Made by a program: the position numbers and the translations under genes
Assembly: GCF_046630445.1 (NCBI RefSeq)
Contig: NC_092335.1
Location: 629,579,501 to 629,643,500 of the forward strand
Direction: 5' to 3'
Source: Rutidosis leptorrhynchoides
Lineage: Eukaryota; Streptophyta; Magnoliopsida; Asterales; Asteraceae
Length of the DNA: 64,000 nt
Notes under the pieces: model-generated
Databases searched by the model: none
What the model was told of the DNA's origin: nothing
What the model saw: the letters and a program-made list of their open reading frames with translations, nothing else
Shown: positions 1 to 10,431 of the stretch, piece after piece
Layout: each line of letters begins with the position of its first letter
How positions within the stretch are numbered: position 1 is the stretch's first letter

Positions 1-45
1 TCCTTCTCATGGTTAGGATAAATCTGACCACATGGCGACCCTGTT

Positions 46-345
46 TTATGCTGAGGTCCGTGGATTTCCAGCCGATTTTAGTGATGACTTTTCTAGATTT
101 TTCGTCAACCTACAGCTGGTCTGGACGACAACTTCTTGACCTAAATCAAGAAGCGTGTGTCTTTTTCGGAAGACTTTACTTCCTTCAAATGATGGAATTG
201 ATTCATCGTGTAGATCCATCTTTCTTTCAAAAGTATTATAGTAAATCGGGTAAAACTGATTAGTATCATCCAAAACAAAAGTACCTGCAATAATCTTGTA
301 CAAAGATATGTGATAGATAGTTTTTAATTGAATAACTTGGTACAT
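46..345 (-). CDS. Unrecognised ORF downstream of gag-pro in the Athila-like element
   Basis: A 99-codon frame starting at the ATG at 345-343 and ending at 46. I do not recognise the product; it has no membrane segment or catalytic motif I can name. It opens with MYQVIQLKTIYHISLYKIIA and its C-terminal third is basic and Ser/Lys-rich. The start lies directly after a TAAGTGTGGGG motif that also brackets the end of gag-pro. In Athila elements this part of the genome can hold an envelope-like ORF, but nothing here shows that. It could be a remnant or a chance frame. Confidence 0.3.
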   Translation of the reverse strand: MYQVIQLKTIYHISLYKIIAGTFVLDDTNQFYPIYYNTFERKMDLHDESIPSFEGSKVFRKRHTLLDLGQEVVVQTSCRLTKNLEKSSLKSAGNPRTSA

Positions 346-348
346 TCT

Positions 349-1651
349 CCCCACACTTAGTTTCTTTCTTTGCCTTTTTATTCTCCTTTATTCCATTTTA
401 AATGAATTCAAGCATTTTAGGTTGTTTCTCAATTTATGTCCTTTCCGAGGTAACGATAATTTCGGTATTATCACCTAGTTTTCACCGTTCATAAATATGT
501 ATAAACATGATTTTGACTTCATTTAATTGAAAATTTTTCAAATTTTCACAAAATTTGGCAAATAAACCAAGTATAAATCTGAGAGAATTTATAACCCTTC
601 CCCACACTTAAGATCATGCAATGCCCTCATTTGCATGAAATCAGACTATAATTTAAATTCATGAGGGTGATTAGCGTAGAAAAGTGATTAAAAATACCGA
701 GTTTGTAATTACAAAGCTCGTCGAATGATAGATGGCGCCTCATTGTTCATTCCTTCATTTGTTATATCATATTTGTTGTTTTGCGTCTTGTCGTCAAAAT
801 TAGTACCTTTTGCTGAACTTTAATGACAGTCTTTGAAAGTGCATTGTTTTACCCTGTTTTGTACATAAGATAAAATACAAACATATATATATATATATAT
901 ATATTTTTGAAGTTTGGTTTATAACCCCACTTTTCAAAAATTTATAAAGTATAATATTTTTGGCATACTTTAAATCAATAAAATTAAAAATAATGATAAC
1001 AAAATTTGTCGCCCCGCCCTCGGGTAAAGTAATTTCGGCTTAATGACCTAGTCTTCAACTCACGACGAATTTTAGAAATCATTTTTTCAACTTAATGAAT
1101 TAAAGTAAATTTTGTTTTTAAAAACTTAAATTAAAATGCATATTAATTTCATAAAAAAAACCTACAAAACAAAAATTCAGAATGGAGGGAGAAAACTAGT
1201 TCTTTAGTGTCTGCTAGCGGAAAAGACCAATCGGATTCCATTCTCGGAACTACACGAGAACAGAACAACTAACTCCAAACAACATTTTCCTTTTAGAACA
1301 TTTGAATCTCCCCACACTTAGGTAGCTGTGGTGTCGAAATTGTGATTAACTTCATCGTCAATTTCTCTTGGTCCATAATCAACTTGCATATCTGTGACTT
1401 TTTCTTTAAGCCATTGCCCGGATTCATGTGTTATATCCACAATTTCAATTAGCTTCGCCTTTTCTTTAGGCGACAGATTGGATACTAATCGGTTACATAA
1501 CTTAAAGTTCCCCTTGGTTCTAGCATCGCGAATCCGTTTAATAAGTTTCTTCATTGAACTATTAATAACGGGATCATTTAATTTCGTATCAACAACGGGG
1601 TTCTTTGTTATCAAGTCATCATTAGGCGTTACTTCATTTTCCCCACACTTA
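349..1651 (-). repeat. Recurrent 11-bp motif TAAGTGTGGGG (4 copies)
   Basis: The motif, CCCCACACTTA on the plus strand, occurs at 349-359, 600-610, 1310-1320 and 1641-1651, always in the same orientation. The 1310-1320 copy contains the gag-pro stop codon, the 349-359 copy ends a few bases before the next ATG, and the 1641 copy lies inside the coding region. Confidence 0.7.
360..1309. other. Gene-free part of the Athila-like element
   Basis: AT-rich sequence with no ORF of useful length on either strand. It contains one copy of the 11-bp motif CCCCACACTTA (600-610) and a short (TA)n run near 883-902. It probably represents the region between the coding part and the 3' LTR. Confidence 0.6.
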
Positions 1652-4035
1652 CGCGTTTTATTATTGTTAAGCACTACCGTTGGAGTTGGTAAAACAACAT
1701 GGTTCTTACCAATCATTTTTGCTGATTCAACGGTTTTGGCTGGTGGAGATTTAGACTTTCGAATCGTAAAGGTGATCGATTTGTCACCACTTTTAAGTGT
1801 CATTCTTCCATTTCCTACATCAAATAACGCCCCGGTGGACGCAAAGAATGGTCGACCTAAAATTAGAGGAATGTTTGGGTCCTCTTCTATGTCAATGACA
1901 ATGAATTTGACTAGAAAGGTTAAATTGCCTACTTGAATGGGTAGGTTGTCAGCAATTCCAACTGGGTGCTTAATGGTTTGATCAAAGAGTCGAACACTCA
2001 TATCCGTTGGACTTAACTTACCTACTCCTAATCTCTTATATAATGAAAGAGGCATAACACTTACACTTGCACCTAAATCTGCTAGTGCATCATACATGAC
2101 ACAATCACTAAGTAGACAAGGAACAATAAATTCACCCGGATCACCTATCCTAGGAGGAGGTTTTGGTGGAACTGTCTTCACCGGGTTTACTTCTACGGCT
2201 TTTGTTTCTTGTACTTTCTTATTCTTTTTCTTCTTCTTCTTTTCAGAGGTATCACAATCTTTATTACCTATCACTTGCTCATACTCAACTCCTTTTCTTG
2301 GAAACGGGATGGGTGGTTTGTATGGTGCCACCACTGACTTTACATACTCGGGTGGTGGTGGTGTAACTTCTTCATTGTTACTCTCATCTAAAACCTTCCC
2401 ATCTTCTGATGCTGGTTTTTCAGAATTTGTTGAAACCATATTAACATTTTCATTCCGAGGATTTACTTCAGTATTACTCGGTAGCTTTCCTTGTTTCCTT
2501 TCACTCATCAATCTAACAAGAGTACCTACTTGTTTTTCTAGATTCAAAATAGAAGCTTGTTGAGTTCTAAATGACTGATCAAACCTCTCATTCGTTTGAG
2601 TTTGAGTTTCAATAAATTGTGTTTGAGATTCAACTAGCTTAAATACCACTTCTTCCAGATTTGACTTTTTCTCTTCGATTTGTTGTGGTGGTTTATACAA
2701 GCCAGGTCTTTGTTGATTGACAGTGTTGTTTTGAGTTGGTTGGTTATTCGGATCTTGTTGGTTATACGAGTTATTGTCGGGTCCTTTTGGATTGTAAAGA
2801 ATGTTTTGATTTCGATTGAAGTTTGGCCTTGGCGGTTGATAATTATTCTGATAACTATTTTCCAGCCTTTGGTTCATGTAGACAACATTCTCACGTTGTT
2901 CCATCGTTTGTTCAATGTGACAGTCTTTCATTAAGTGTGGTCCACCGCATTGCTCACAATTGATTCGTATTGCGTGAATATCTTTATTCATCTTTTCCAT
3001 TCGTCTCTCGAAAGCATCTATTTTTGCGGAAACGGAATCAAAGTTATGGCTAGAATCGCCTCTAGCCGCTTTAGATGAGAGATATATATCTTTCTCTTGG
3101 TGCCACTCATGAGAGTGGGAGGCTGTGTTATCAATAATTTTGTAAGCTTCAGTTGCGGTTTTCTTCATAATGGAACCACCAGCTGTTATGTCGATGTCTT
3201 TTCGTGTAGCAACGTTGACACCTTGGTAGAATATTTGTACTATTTGATAAGTGTCTAAACCGTGTTAAAGACATCCTCTCAACAACTTTCCAAATCTTGT
3301 CCACGCCTCATATAGAGTTTCATTTGACTTTTGTGTGAACGTAACAATTTCTCCTTGAAGTCTCACGGCTTTAGATGCCGGAAAGAATCTTTTAAGAAAT
3401 TTCTCAACTAAAACATCCCATGTGTCAATCGCCCCTTCAGGTAACGATTCTAACCAATCTTTGGCTTCTCCCTTTAAAGTCCAGGGAAACAACATGAGAT
3501 AGATCTATTCATCCTCAACTTCTCGGATTTTAAATAGTGTACAGATCCTATTAAACGTACGAAGATGTTCGTTTGGATCTTCCTTCGGCGCACCACTATA
3601 TTGGCACTGATTAGTTATCATGTGTAGGATTTGTCCTTTGATTTCATAATCTGGCGCATTAATGTCTGGCTTAATAATGGCGTGACCTTGGCCCGTGCGT
3701 GTGGCTCTCATTCGGTCTTCCATACTTAGAGGTTCCAGATTTTCCATAATTGAATTTGTTGAATACGAATCACTAGAAGATTCTGATTTAATGGTTTGTG
3801 GTTCAGGAGAATTGATTAGTGGTTCTGGATCTTGGAATTGTCCCTGAATATTCTCCGGATTCTCAATTGTGAGGTCGGGTTCAAAAGATGGATTATCGGA
3901 AATTTGAGTTGGAGTTCTTGGTCGACTAGATGATGATTCTAAAGAAAAATCAACGGCGACAATATTGGCTAGATGTCTTGATCGAGTTATAGGTGGTGAA
4001 CGTATGAAAGGTGGTGAACGTTTTACTCGGTGCAT
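1318..4035 (-). pseudogene. gag-protease polyprotein, Athila-like gypsy, two in-frame stops
   Basis: One frame of 906 codons runs from the ATG at 4035 to a TAA at 1318, interrupted only by TAG at 3505-3507 and TAA at 3265-3267, with the frame kept on both sides. The N-terminal 150 residues are Ser/Pro-rich. They are followed by the retrotransposon gag domain (FPWTLKGEAKDWLESLP and YEAWTRFGKLL, about 3490-3280), a Gln/Asn-rich linker with a partial zinc-knuckle-like CEQCGGPHLMKDCH near 2960-2925, and a Pro/Lys-rich stretch. The aspartic protease is near 2120-1760: the catalytic D-[ST]-G-A position reads ADLGASVSVMP, and the conserved ILGRPFF is present. The catalytic triplet therefore reads DLG rather than DSG/DTG. 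The frame ends about 150 residues after the protease with no reverse transcriptase attached. Confidence 0.85.
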
Positions 4036-4605
4036 TCACTGAATATCCTATTAGTTTTTAAAAGGAAAGAAAAATTAGATAAGTTATCCAATTAATAGAC
4101 TTTTCTGATTTTGCCCACGTTTCGAATAGCCAAAAGATGCAGCAGAGGGGCAGGATTCGTTTGGTCTCAATATAATTGAGTACTGTTTGGCTCCAATAAC
4201 CCGGTCCACGTACAAATCCAACTATTACTACGAACCAGAAAATTTTGATGTCTATCAATTTAACCACTTAAAATAAATTTTCGTAATTTTAAGAAATTTA
4301 GATAAGAAGTAGAATAAAAATCTTATCCTAAAACTAGAATAGCGAGAAATAAGAAAGAAAAAGATTGCGCGTCGAAAAAGTTCGAAAAATAAAAGGTCGA
4401 AAAATAGGCGTCGAAAAATAAAAATAAGAAAGTAGCGCGAAAAACGGCGTCGCAAAATTCTAAAGCACATAAATCTTAGTCTAAGGAATAAGCACTTAAG
4501 AGATTTTACGGCAAACCTAAAAATTCTAGAAATAAAAATAACTATGGCAAAACTAAACTTAATACTAAAAATTGTAACTAGAGTCTAAAAATGTAAAGGT
4601 AATAA

Positions 4606-4925
4606 AAAAAAAACTTTTTTTTAATTTTTTTTTATTTCGTTTTTTAAGGATTTTAATTTTTTTTTTTTTTTAAAATTTTTTTTTTTTTATATAAATTTTT
4701 TTTTAAAAAAACGATTTTTTTTTACAATTTTTTTTTTTAAAACGAATTTTTTTTTCTTTAAAAAAAACGATTTTTTTTACACAAATTTTTTTTTTTTTTT
4801 TTAAAAACGAAATTTTTTTTCTTAAAAAAAACGATTTTTTTTTTAAAAAAAAAAACGATTTTTTTTTTTTACAAATTAATAATTTTTTTATAATTATAAT
4901 TTTTTTTTCAAAACTTTTTTTTTAA
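4606..4925. repeat. Low-complexity T-tract region
   Basis: About 320 bases of T8-T17 runs separated by short AAAA(A)CGA spacers, in the leader between the primer site and gag of the Athila-like element. No ORF. Confidence 0.9.
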
Positions 4926-5089
4926 TTCATTTACTATTCATGAATAGTAAATGAAAATAAATTAATTAATTTACTATTCACATGAAAGCGACATGATAGA
5001 AATTATTAATTATAAGTTACATAATATACCCCTGAAGTATTTAATAAATACGACTTTTTAAAACTTTACGTATCAAATTTTGATTCTAA

Positions 5090-5188
5090 AATATTATTAT
5101 ATTATTATATTCTATTTCAATATTATTATATTATTATATTCTATTTCAATATTATTATATTATTATATTATATTTCAATATTATTATA
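5090..5188. repeat. Tandem repeat, about 30-bp unit, 3 copies
   Basis: The unit ATTATTATATTATTATATTC plus TATTTCAAT is repeated three times, the last copy slightly diverged. It lies in the leader of the Athila-like element, next to the primer site. Confidence 0.85.
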
Positions 5189-5212
5189 ATTAAAAATATA
5201 GCGTTTTAGCGC

Positions 5213-5230
5213 TCCCCGGCAGCGGCGCCA
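5213..5230 (-). promoter_or_regulatory. Primer-binding site, tRNA-Asp type
   Basis: On the minus strand it reads TGGCGCCGCTGCCGGGGA, beginning 6 nt after the 5' LTR end. TGGCGCCGTTGCCGGGGA is the typical Athila/Tat primer site complementary to tRNA-Asp; one base differs here. Confidence 0.9.
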
Positions 5231-5236
5231 AAAACT

Positions 5237-7058
5237 TGATGTGGTGTAGCGTGAGGGTACGAAATAGTATTATTTTTAATACAAAATACTACAAAATATG
5301 ACACAAGTTTTATTAATTTACGGATGGGATATACCTAAACCTTGCTACAACACTATAGGCAGTGTACCTAATCGTAGAGTAGTGTAGTTTTTAGTAAGTC
5401 CGGTTCGTTTCACAGGGAGCTGGTGATACTTACTATATTTTTAACAACTATATTTATACAAAATATATATAATTATATAAGTAGTAATATTATTATAAAA
5501 GGGGGGTTTTACCGTTTAATGACCGGTTTGTCGATTCTATATTTTAAGCGCAAAGATAAATGACGATAATTAAAGTGCGTAAAATAATGACAATAAATAA
5601 AATGACAGTAAATAAAATTGCGAGTAATAAAATGACAGTAAATAAAGATACGATGAGAAATACAATAAAAGAATTATGCTTATTTAAACTTCCGTAATCA
5701 TGATGTTTGACGTGTTGATTTTAATTTATTACCATGGGTTAATTGTCCTTTGTCCTGGTTTATTTGATACGTCTATCTGGTTTTTTGTCCATAATAGTCC
5801 ATCGGTCATAAATATAAAGTGCGAGTATCCTCGTCAAATTACCCTTATACCCGAAGTCAAATATTCCAACTGATTAAGGATTTAAACTGTGACGCAGTTA
5901 TCACTTCTGTCAACAATTACACCAGTTATCACTGTATGTAATCCACACCTGTTTTAATTAGTTTATGAATATTAATTCATCCACTTGATCAGAATGAATA
6001 ATCAATTAATTGATTAATTAAATGATTATAACAGATTCCATATGAACGTCACTAAATAGGACAACCATAATTATTATTAATTATTAGGTTAATTAATTTG
6101 AAGATAGGTTCGACAGACTCCAATGAGTTGTCACTCAAGTAGACAATACCCCCATCTATTAATAGTCAATAGTCCAATTTCCACAAGTGTCGGTCTTTTG
6201 CCCAAACCTTAATTATGGTCCAAAGTTCAATAACCCCATCTTAATATTTTAGCCTAACATCACGATTACTTCGGCTCAAATAAGCATAATAATAACTTAG
6301 TTACGAGACATTAAATTAAAAAGGAAGAACATAGCTTACAGTGATGATTAATCGCGTAGCGTTGCACGGACAGAGTTTTGACTTAAAACCCGTAAATCAT
6401 TTGTACCATAACTAAATTAAATCATAATTAAAATTATTAAAATTAAAATTAAAATTAAAATTATATATATTTTTATTACATATACGAGAGAGAGAGATTG
6501 GAAAATGGGATTGAAAAGGGGTGATAAAATCAATCAGAATTCGTTTCTTTTATAGACGAATTTTGAATTGAAATTTTCACTTATGACCCCTTAACTATGC
6601 TCAATTAACAACTTTTTATTATTTAATATCATTCTTATTATGAATTATTTAAATATTATATTTTATTCTTGTGCATAGTTGACTCGTAATTTTTACACCG
6701 TTGCGTCGAGCGTTGAGAGTTGGTTCATGTCCCGGTTCCGGATTTTCGAACGTCCTTTCGTACAATTTTATATCGTGTACTTTGCGTTTTGTAACTTGTA
6801 CTCTTGTCATTTTTAGACGTTCTTCATCAATAAATTGAACCTTTTGAATTGTATCTTGTACATTTGAGCTTTTTGGACGTTTTGGTCTTTCAAATCTTCG
6901 TTTTTGTCTTTAAATCTTCATTTTCGAGCGATTTGCGTCTTTCGTCTTCGCACTTATTTATTTAACTATTACAACTAAAAATAAGGAAATTACATTTAAA
7001 AACTTTACATATTGGAACGATATTGCTACTAAATATATGTTCATTTGGAACACTATCA
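5237..7058 (-). repeat. 5' LTR of the Athila-like element (1,822 bp)
   Basis: The plus strand begins TGATGTGGTGT and ends AACACTATCA, giving matching TGAT...ATCA termini. The inner end lies 6 nt from the primer site. The outer end abuts the coding frame of the copia additional ORF. No ORF longer than about 60 codons lies wholly inside. The partner 3' LTR is beyond base 1. Confidence 0.85.
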
Positions 7059-7160
7059 ATGATGAGGAAGAAGCTGATGAATCAGAAGGTACTGGCGAAT
7101 CAGGAAGTTGTTGCATGATATATTTACCAGTAGTAGGATCCTTGATGAACTTGAGAGGCC
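7059..7160 (-). pseudogene. C-terminal remnant of the copia additional ORF
   Basis: Coding sequence continues here from 10432 if the solo LTR and one TCCAT copy are removed; the frame is kept across the junction. The segment encodes a Lys/Pro stretch and then a Ser-rich run. It is cut off at 7058 by the Athila-like LTR, so the natural C-terminus is unknown. Confidence 0.7.
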
Positions 7161-7165
7161 TCCAT

Positions 7166-10100
7166 TGAAATGTCCCGTTCATATTGATTATAAACATTCC
7201 ATATTAATTGATTTCGTCGCGAGGTTTTGACCTCTATATGAGACGTTTTTCAAAGACTGCATTCATTTTTAAAACAACCATAACCTTTATTTTATCGATA
7301 AAGGTTTAAAAAGCATTACGTAGATTATCAAATAATGATAATCTAAAATATACCGTTTGCACACGACCATTACATAATGGTTTACAATAAGAATATATTA
7401 CATTAAAAATAAGTTTCTTGAATGCAGTTTTTACACAATATCATACAAGCATGGACTCCAAATCTTGTCCTTATTTTAGTATGCAACAGCGGAAGCTCTT
7501 AATAATCACCTGAGAATAAACATGCTTAAAACGTCAACAAAAATGTTGGTGAGTTATAGGTTTAACCTATATATTATCAAATCATATTAATAGACCACAA
7601 GATTTCATATTTCAATACATCTCATACATAGAGATAAAAATCATTCATACAGTGAACACCTGGTAATCGACATTAACAAGATGCATATAGAATATCCCCA
7701 TCATTCCGGGACACCCATCGGACATGATAAAATCGAAGTACTAAAGCATTCCAAATTCCAGAATGGGGCTTGTTGGGCCCGATAGATCTATCTTTAGGAT
7801 TCGCGTCAATTTGGGGGTCTGTTCCCAAATTCTTAGGCTACCAAGCTAAAAAGGGGCATATTCGGCTTCGATCATTCACCCATATAAAGTAGTTTCATTT
7901 ACTTGTGTCTATTTCGTAAAATATTTATAAAATTGCATGTACTCTCATCCCAAAATATTAGATTTTAAAAGTGGGACTATAACTCACTTTCACAGATTTT
8001 TACTTCGTCTGGAAGTAAGACTTGGCCACTGGTCGATTCACGAACCTATAACAAATATGTACATATATATCAAAGTATGTTCAAAATATATTTATAACTT
8101 TTTTAATACGTTTTACTGTTTTAAGTTTATTAAGTCAGCTGTCCTCGTTAGTAACCTACAACTAGTTGTCCATAGTTAGATGTACAGAAATAAATCGATA
8201 TATATTATCTTGGATCAATCCACGACCCAGTATATACACGTCTCAGGCTAGATCACAACTCAAAGTATATATATTTTTGGAATCAACCTCAACCCTGTAT
8301 AGCTAACTCCAACATTACTGCATATAGAGTGTCTATGGTTGTTCCAAATAACATATATACATGGGTCGATATGATATGTCAAAACATTTGCATACGTGTC
8401 TATGGTATCCTAAGAATACATAATATATTAGAATACATGTATAATACAATATGAGTTAGCTAGGATATGATTAATATAGATTTGTTACTAATTTTCACGT
8501 AGCTACAACAAGCAAAAATATCCAATCTTGTTTTACCCATAAGGTCTTCGTTTTAAATCCATTTTGAGTGAATCCAATTGCTATGGTTTCATATTGAACT
8601 TAAGTTTATGAATCTATACAGAAAAAGTATAAGTTTATAGTCAGAAATACAGGTTACAAGTCATTTTTGTAAAGGTAGTCATTTCAGTCGAAAGAACGAC
8701 GTCTAGATGACCATTTTGGAAAACATACTTCCACTTTTGAGTTTAACCATGATTTTTGGATATAGTTTCATGTTCATAATAAAAATCATTTTCCCAGAAG
8801 AACAACTTTTAAATCAAATTTTATCATAGATTTTAATTATCAAACCCAAAACAGCCCGCGGTGTTACTACGACGGCGTATGTCCGGTTTTACAGTGTTTT
8901 TCGTGTTTCCAAGTTTTAAATCATTAAGTTAGCATATCATATAGATATAGAACATGTGTTTAGTTGATTTTAAAAGTCAAGTTAGAAAGATTAACTTTAT
9001 TTGTGAACAAGTTTAGAATTAACTAAACTATGTTCTAGTGATTACAAGTTTAAATCTTTGAATAAGATAGTTTTATATGTATGAATCGAATGATGTTATG
9101 AACATCATTACTACCTTAATTTTAGTAGGTAAACCTACTTGAAATGAGAAAAATAGATCTAGCTTCGAAGGATCCTTGGATGGCTTGAAAGTTCTTGAAG
9201 CAGAATCATGACACAAAAACAAGTTCAAGTAAGATTTCCACTCGAAATAAGATTGTTATAGTTATAGAAATTGAATCAAAGTTTGAATATGAGTATTAAC
9301 TTGTATTAGAAAGATATCTTACTATAAATAAGAAAGATTTTTTGAGGTTGGATGATCACTTTACAAGATTGGAAGTAAGGTAGCAAACTTGGAAGTATTC
9401 TTGATTTTATGAAACTAGAACTTATAGAATTTATGAAGAACACTTAGAATTTGAAGATAGAACTTGAAGAGATCAATTAGATGAAGAAAATTGAAGAATG
9501 AAAGTGTTTGTAGGTGTTTTTGGTCGTTGGTATATGGATTAGATATAAAGGATGTGCTATTTTGTTTACATGTAAATAAGTCATGAATGATTACTAATAT
9601 TTTTGTAATTTTATGAGATATTTTATGCTAGTTGCCAAATGATGGTTCCCACATGTGTTAGGTGACTCACATGGGCTGCTAAGAGCTGATCATTGGAGTG
9701 TATATACCAATAGTACATACATCTAAAAGCTGTGTATTGTACGAGTACGTATACGGGTGCATACGAGTAGAATTGTTGATGAAACTGAACGAGGATGTAA
9801 TTGTAAGCATTTTTGTTAAGTAGAATTATTTTGATAAGTTTCTTGAAGTCTTTCAAAAGTGTATGAATACATATTAAAACACTACATGTATATACATTTT
9901 AACTGAGTCGTTAAGTCATTGTTACTCGTTACATGTAAATGTTGTTTTGAAGCCTTTAGGTTAACGATCATGTTAAGTGTTGTTAACCCATTGTTTATTA
10001 TATCTAAAGAGATGTTAAATTATTACATTATCATGATATTATGATGTATTAATATATCTTAATATGATATATATACAATTAAATGTCGTTACAACGATAA

Positions 10101-10431
10101 TCGTTACATATATGCCTCGTTTCGAAATCATTAAGTTAGTAGTCTTGTTTTTACATATGTAGTTCATTGTTAATATACTTAATGATATTTTTACTTATCA
10201 TAATATCATGTTAACTATATATATATCCATATATATGACATCGTATAGTTTTTACAAGTTTTAACGTTCGTGAATCACCGGTCAACTTGGGTGGTCAATT
10301 GTCTATATGAAACCTATTTCAATTAATCAAGTCTTAACAAGTTTGATTACTTAACATGTTGAGAACAGTTAATCATGTAAATAATAATTTCATTTAATAT
10401 ATATAAACATGGAAAAATTCGGGTCACTACA
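7166..10431 (-). repeat. Solo LTR of a giant-LTR gypsy family (3,266 bp)
   Basis: On the minus strand it begins TGTAGTGACCCGAA and ends GAACGGGACATTTCA. Perfect 5-bp target duplications, TCCAT, flank it (7161-7165 and 10432-10436). There is no primer site or internal region, so this is a single LTR left after recombination between two LTRs. Its ends and a central block (about 7700-7870, which includes GATAGATCTATC and GACGCGAAT-type sequence in reverse) match the LTRs at 23474-27392 and 61215-64000, so it is a diverged relative. It interrupts the additional ORF of the copia element in the same orientation. Confidence 0.9.

Larger units (their letters stand above)
1..7058 (-). mobile_element. 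Athila-like Ty3/gypsy element, gag-pro only, 3' end outside window
   Basis: Read on the minus strand the order is 5' LTR (7058-5237), primer-binding site (5230-5213), leader, gag-protease (4035-1318), then about 1.3 kb with only one short ORF. Elements of the Athila/Tat lineage normally carry reverse transcriptase, RNase H and integrase after the protease. None of these is recognisable before the window edge, and the gag-protease frame ends in its own stop. The copy therefore looks non-autonomous, either a deletion derivative or a gag-only type. It inserted into the additional ORF of the copia element to its right, whose coding frame stops exactly at 7059. The bases next to the LTR are ATGAT (7059-7063), but the matching target duplication lies outside the window. 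Confidence 0.8.

Noticed and set aside
1394..2563. Plus-strand ORFs of 180 and 155 codons
   Set aside because: Antisense shadows of the Athila-like gag-pro, which has clear gag and protease motifs on the other strand.
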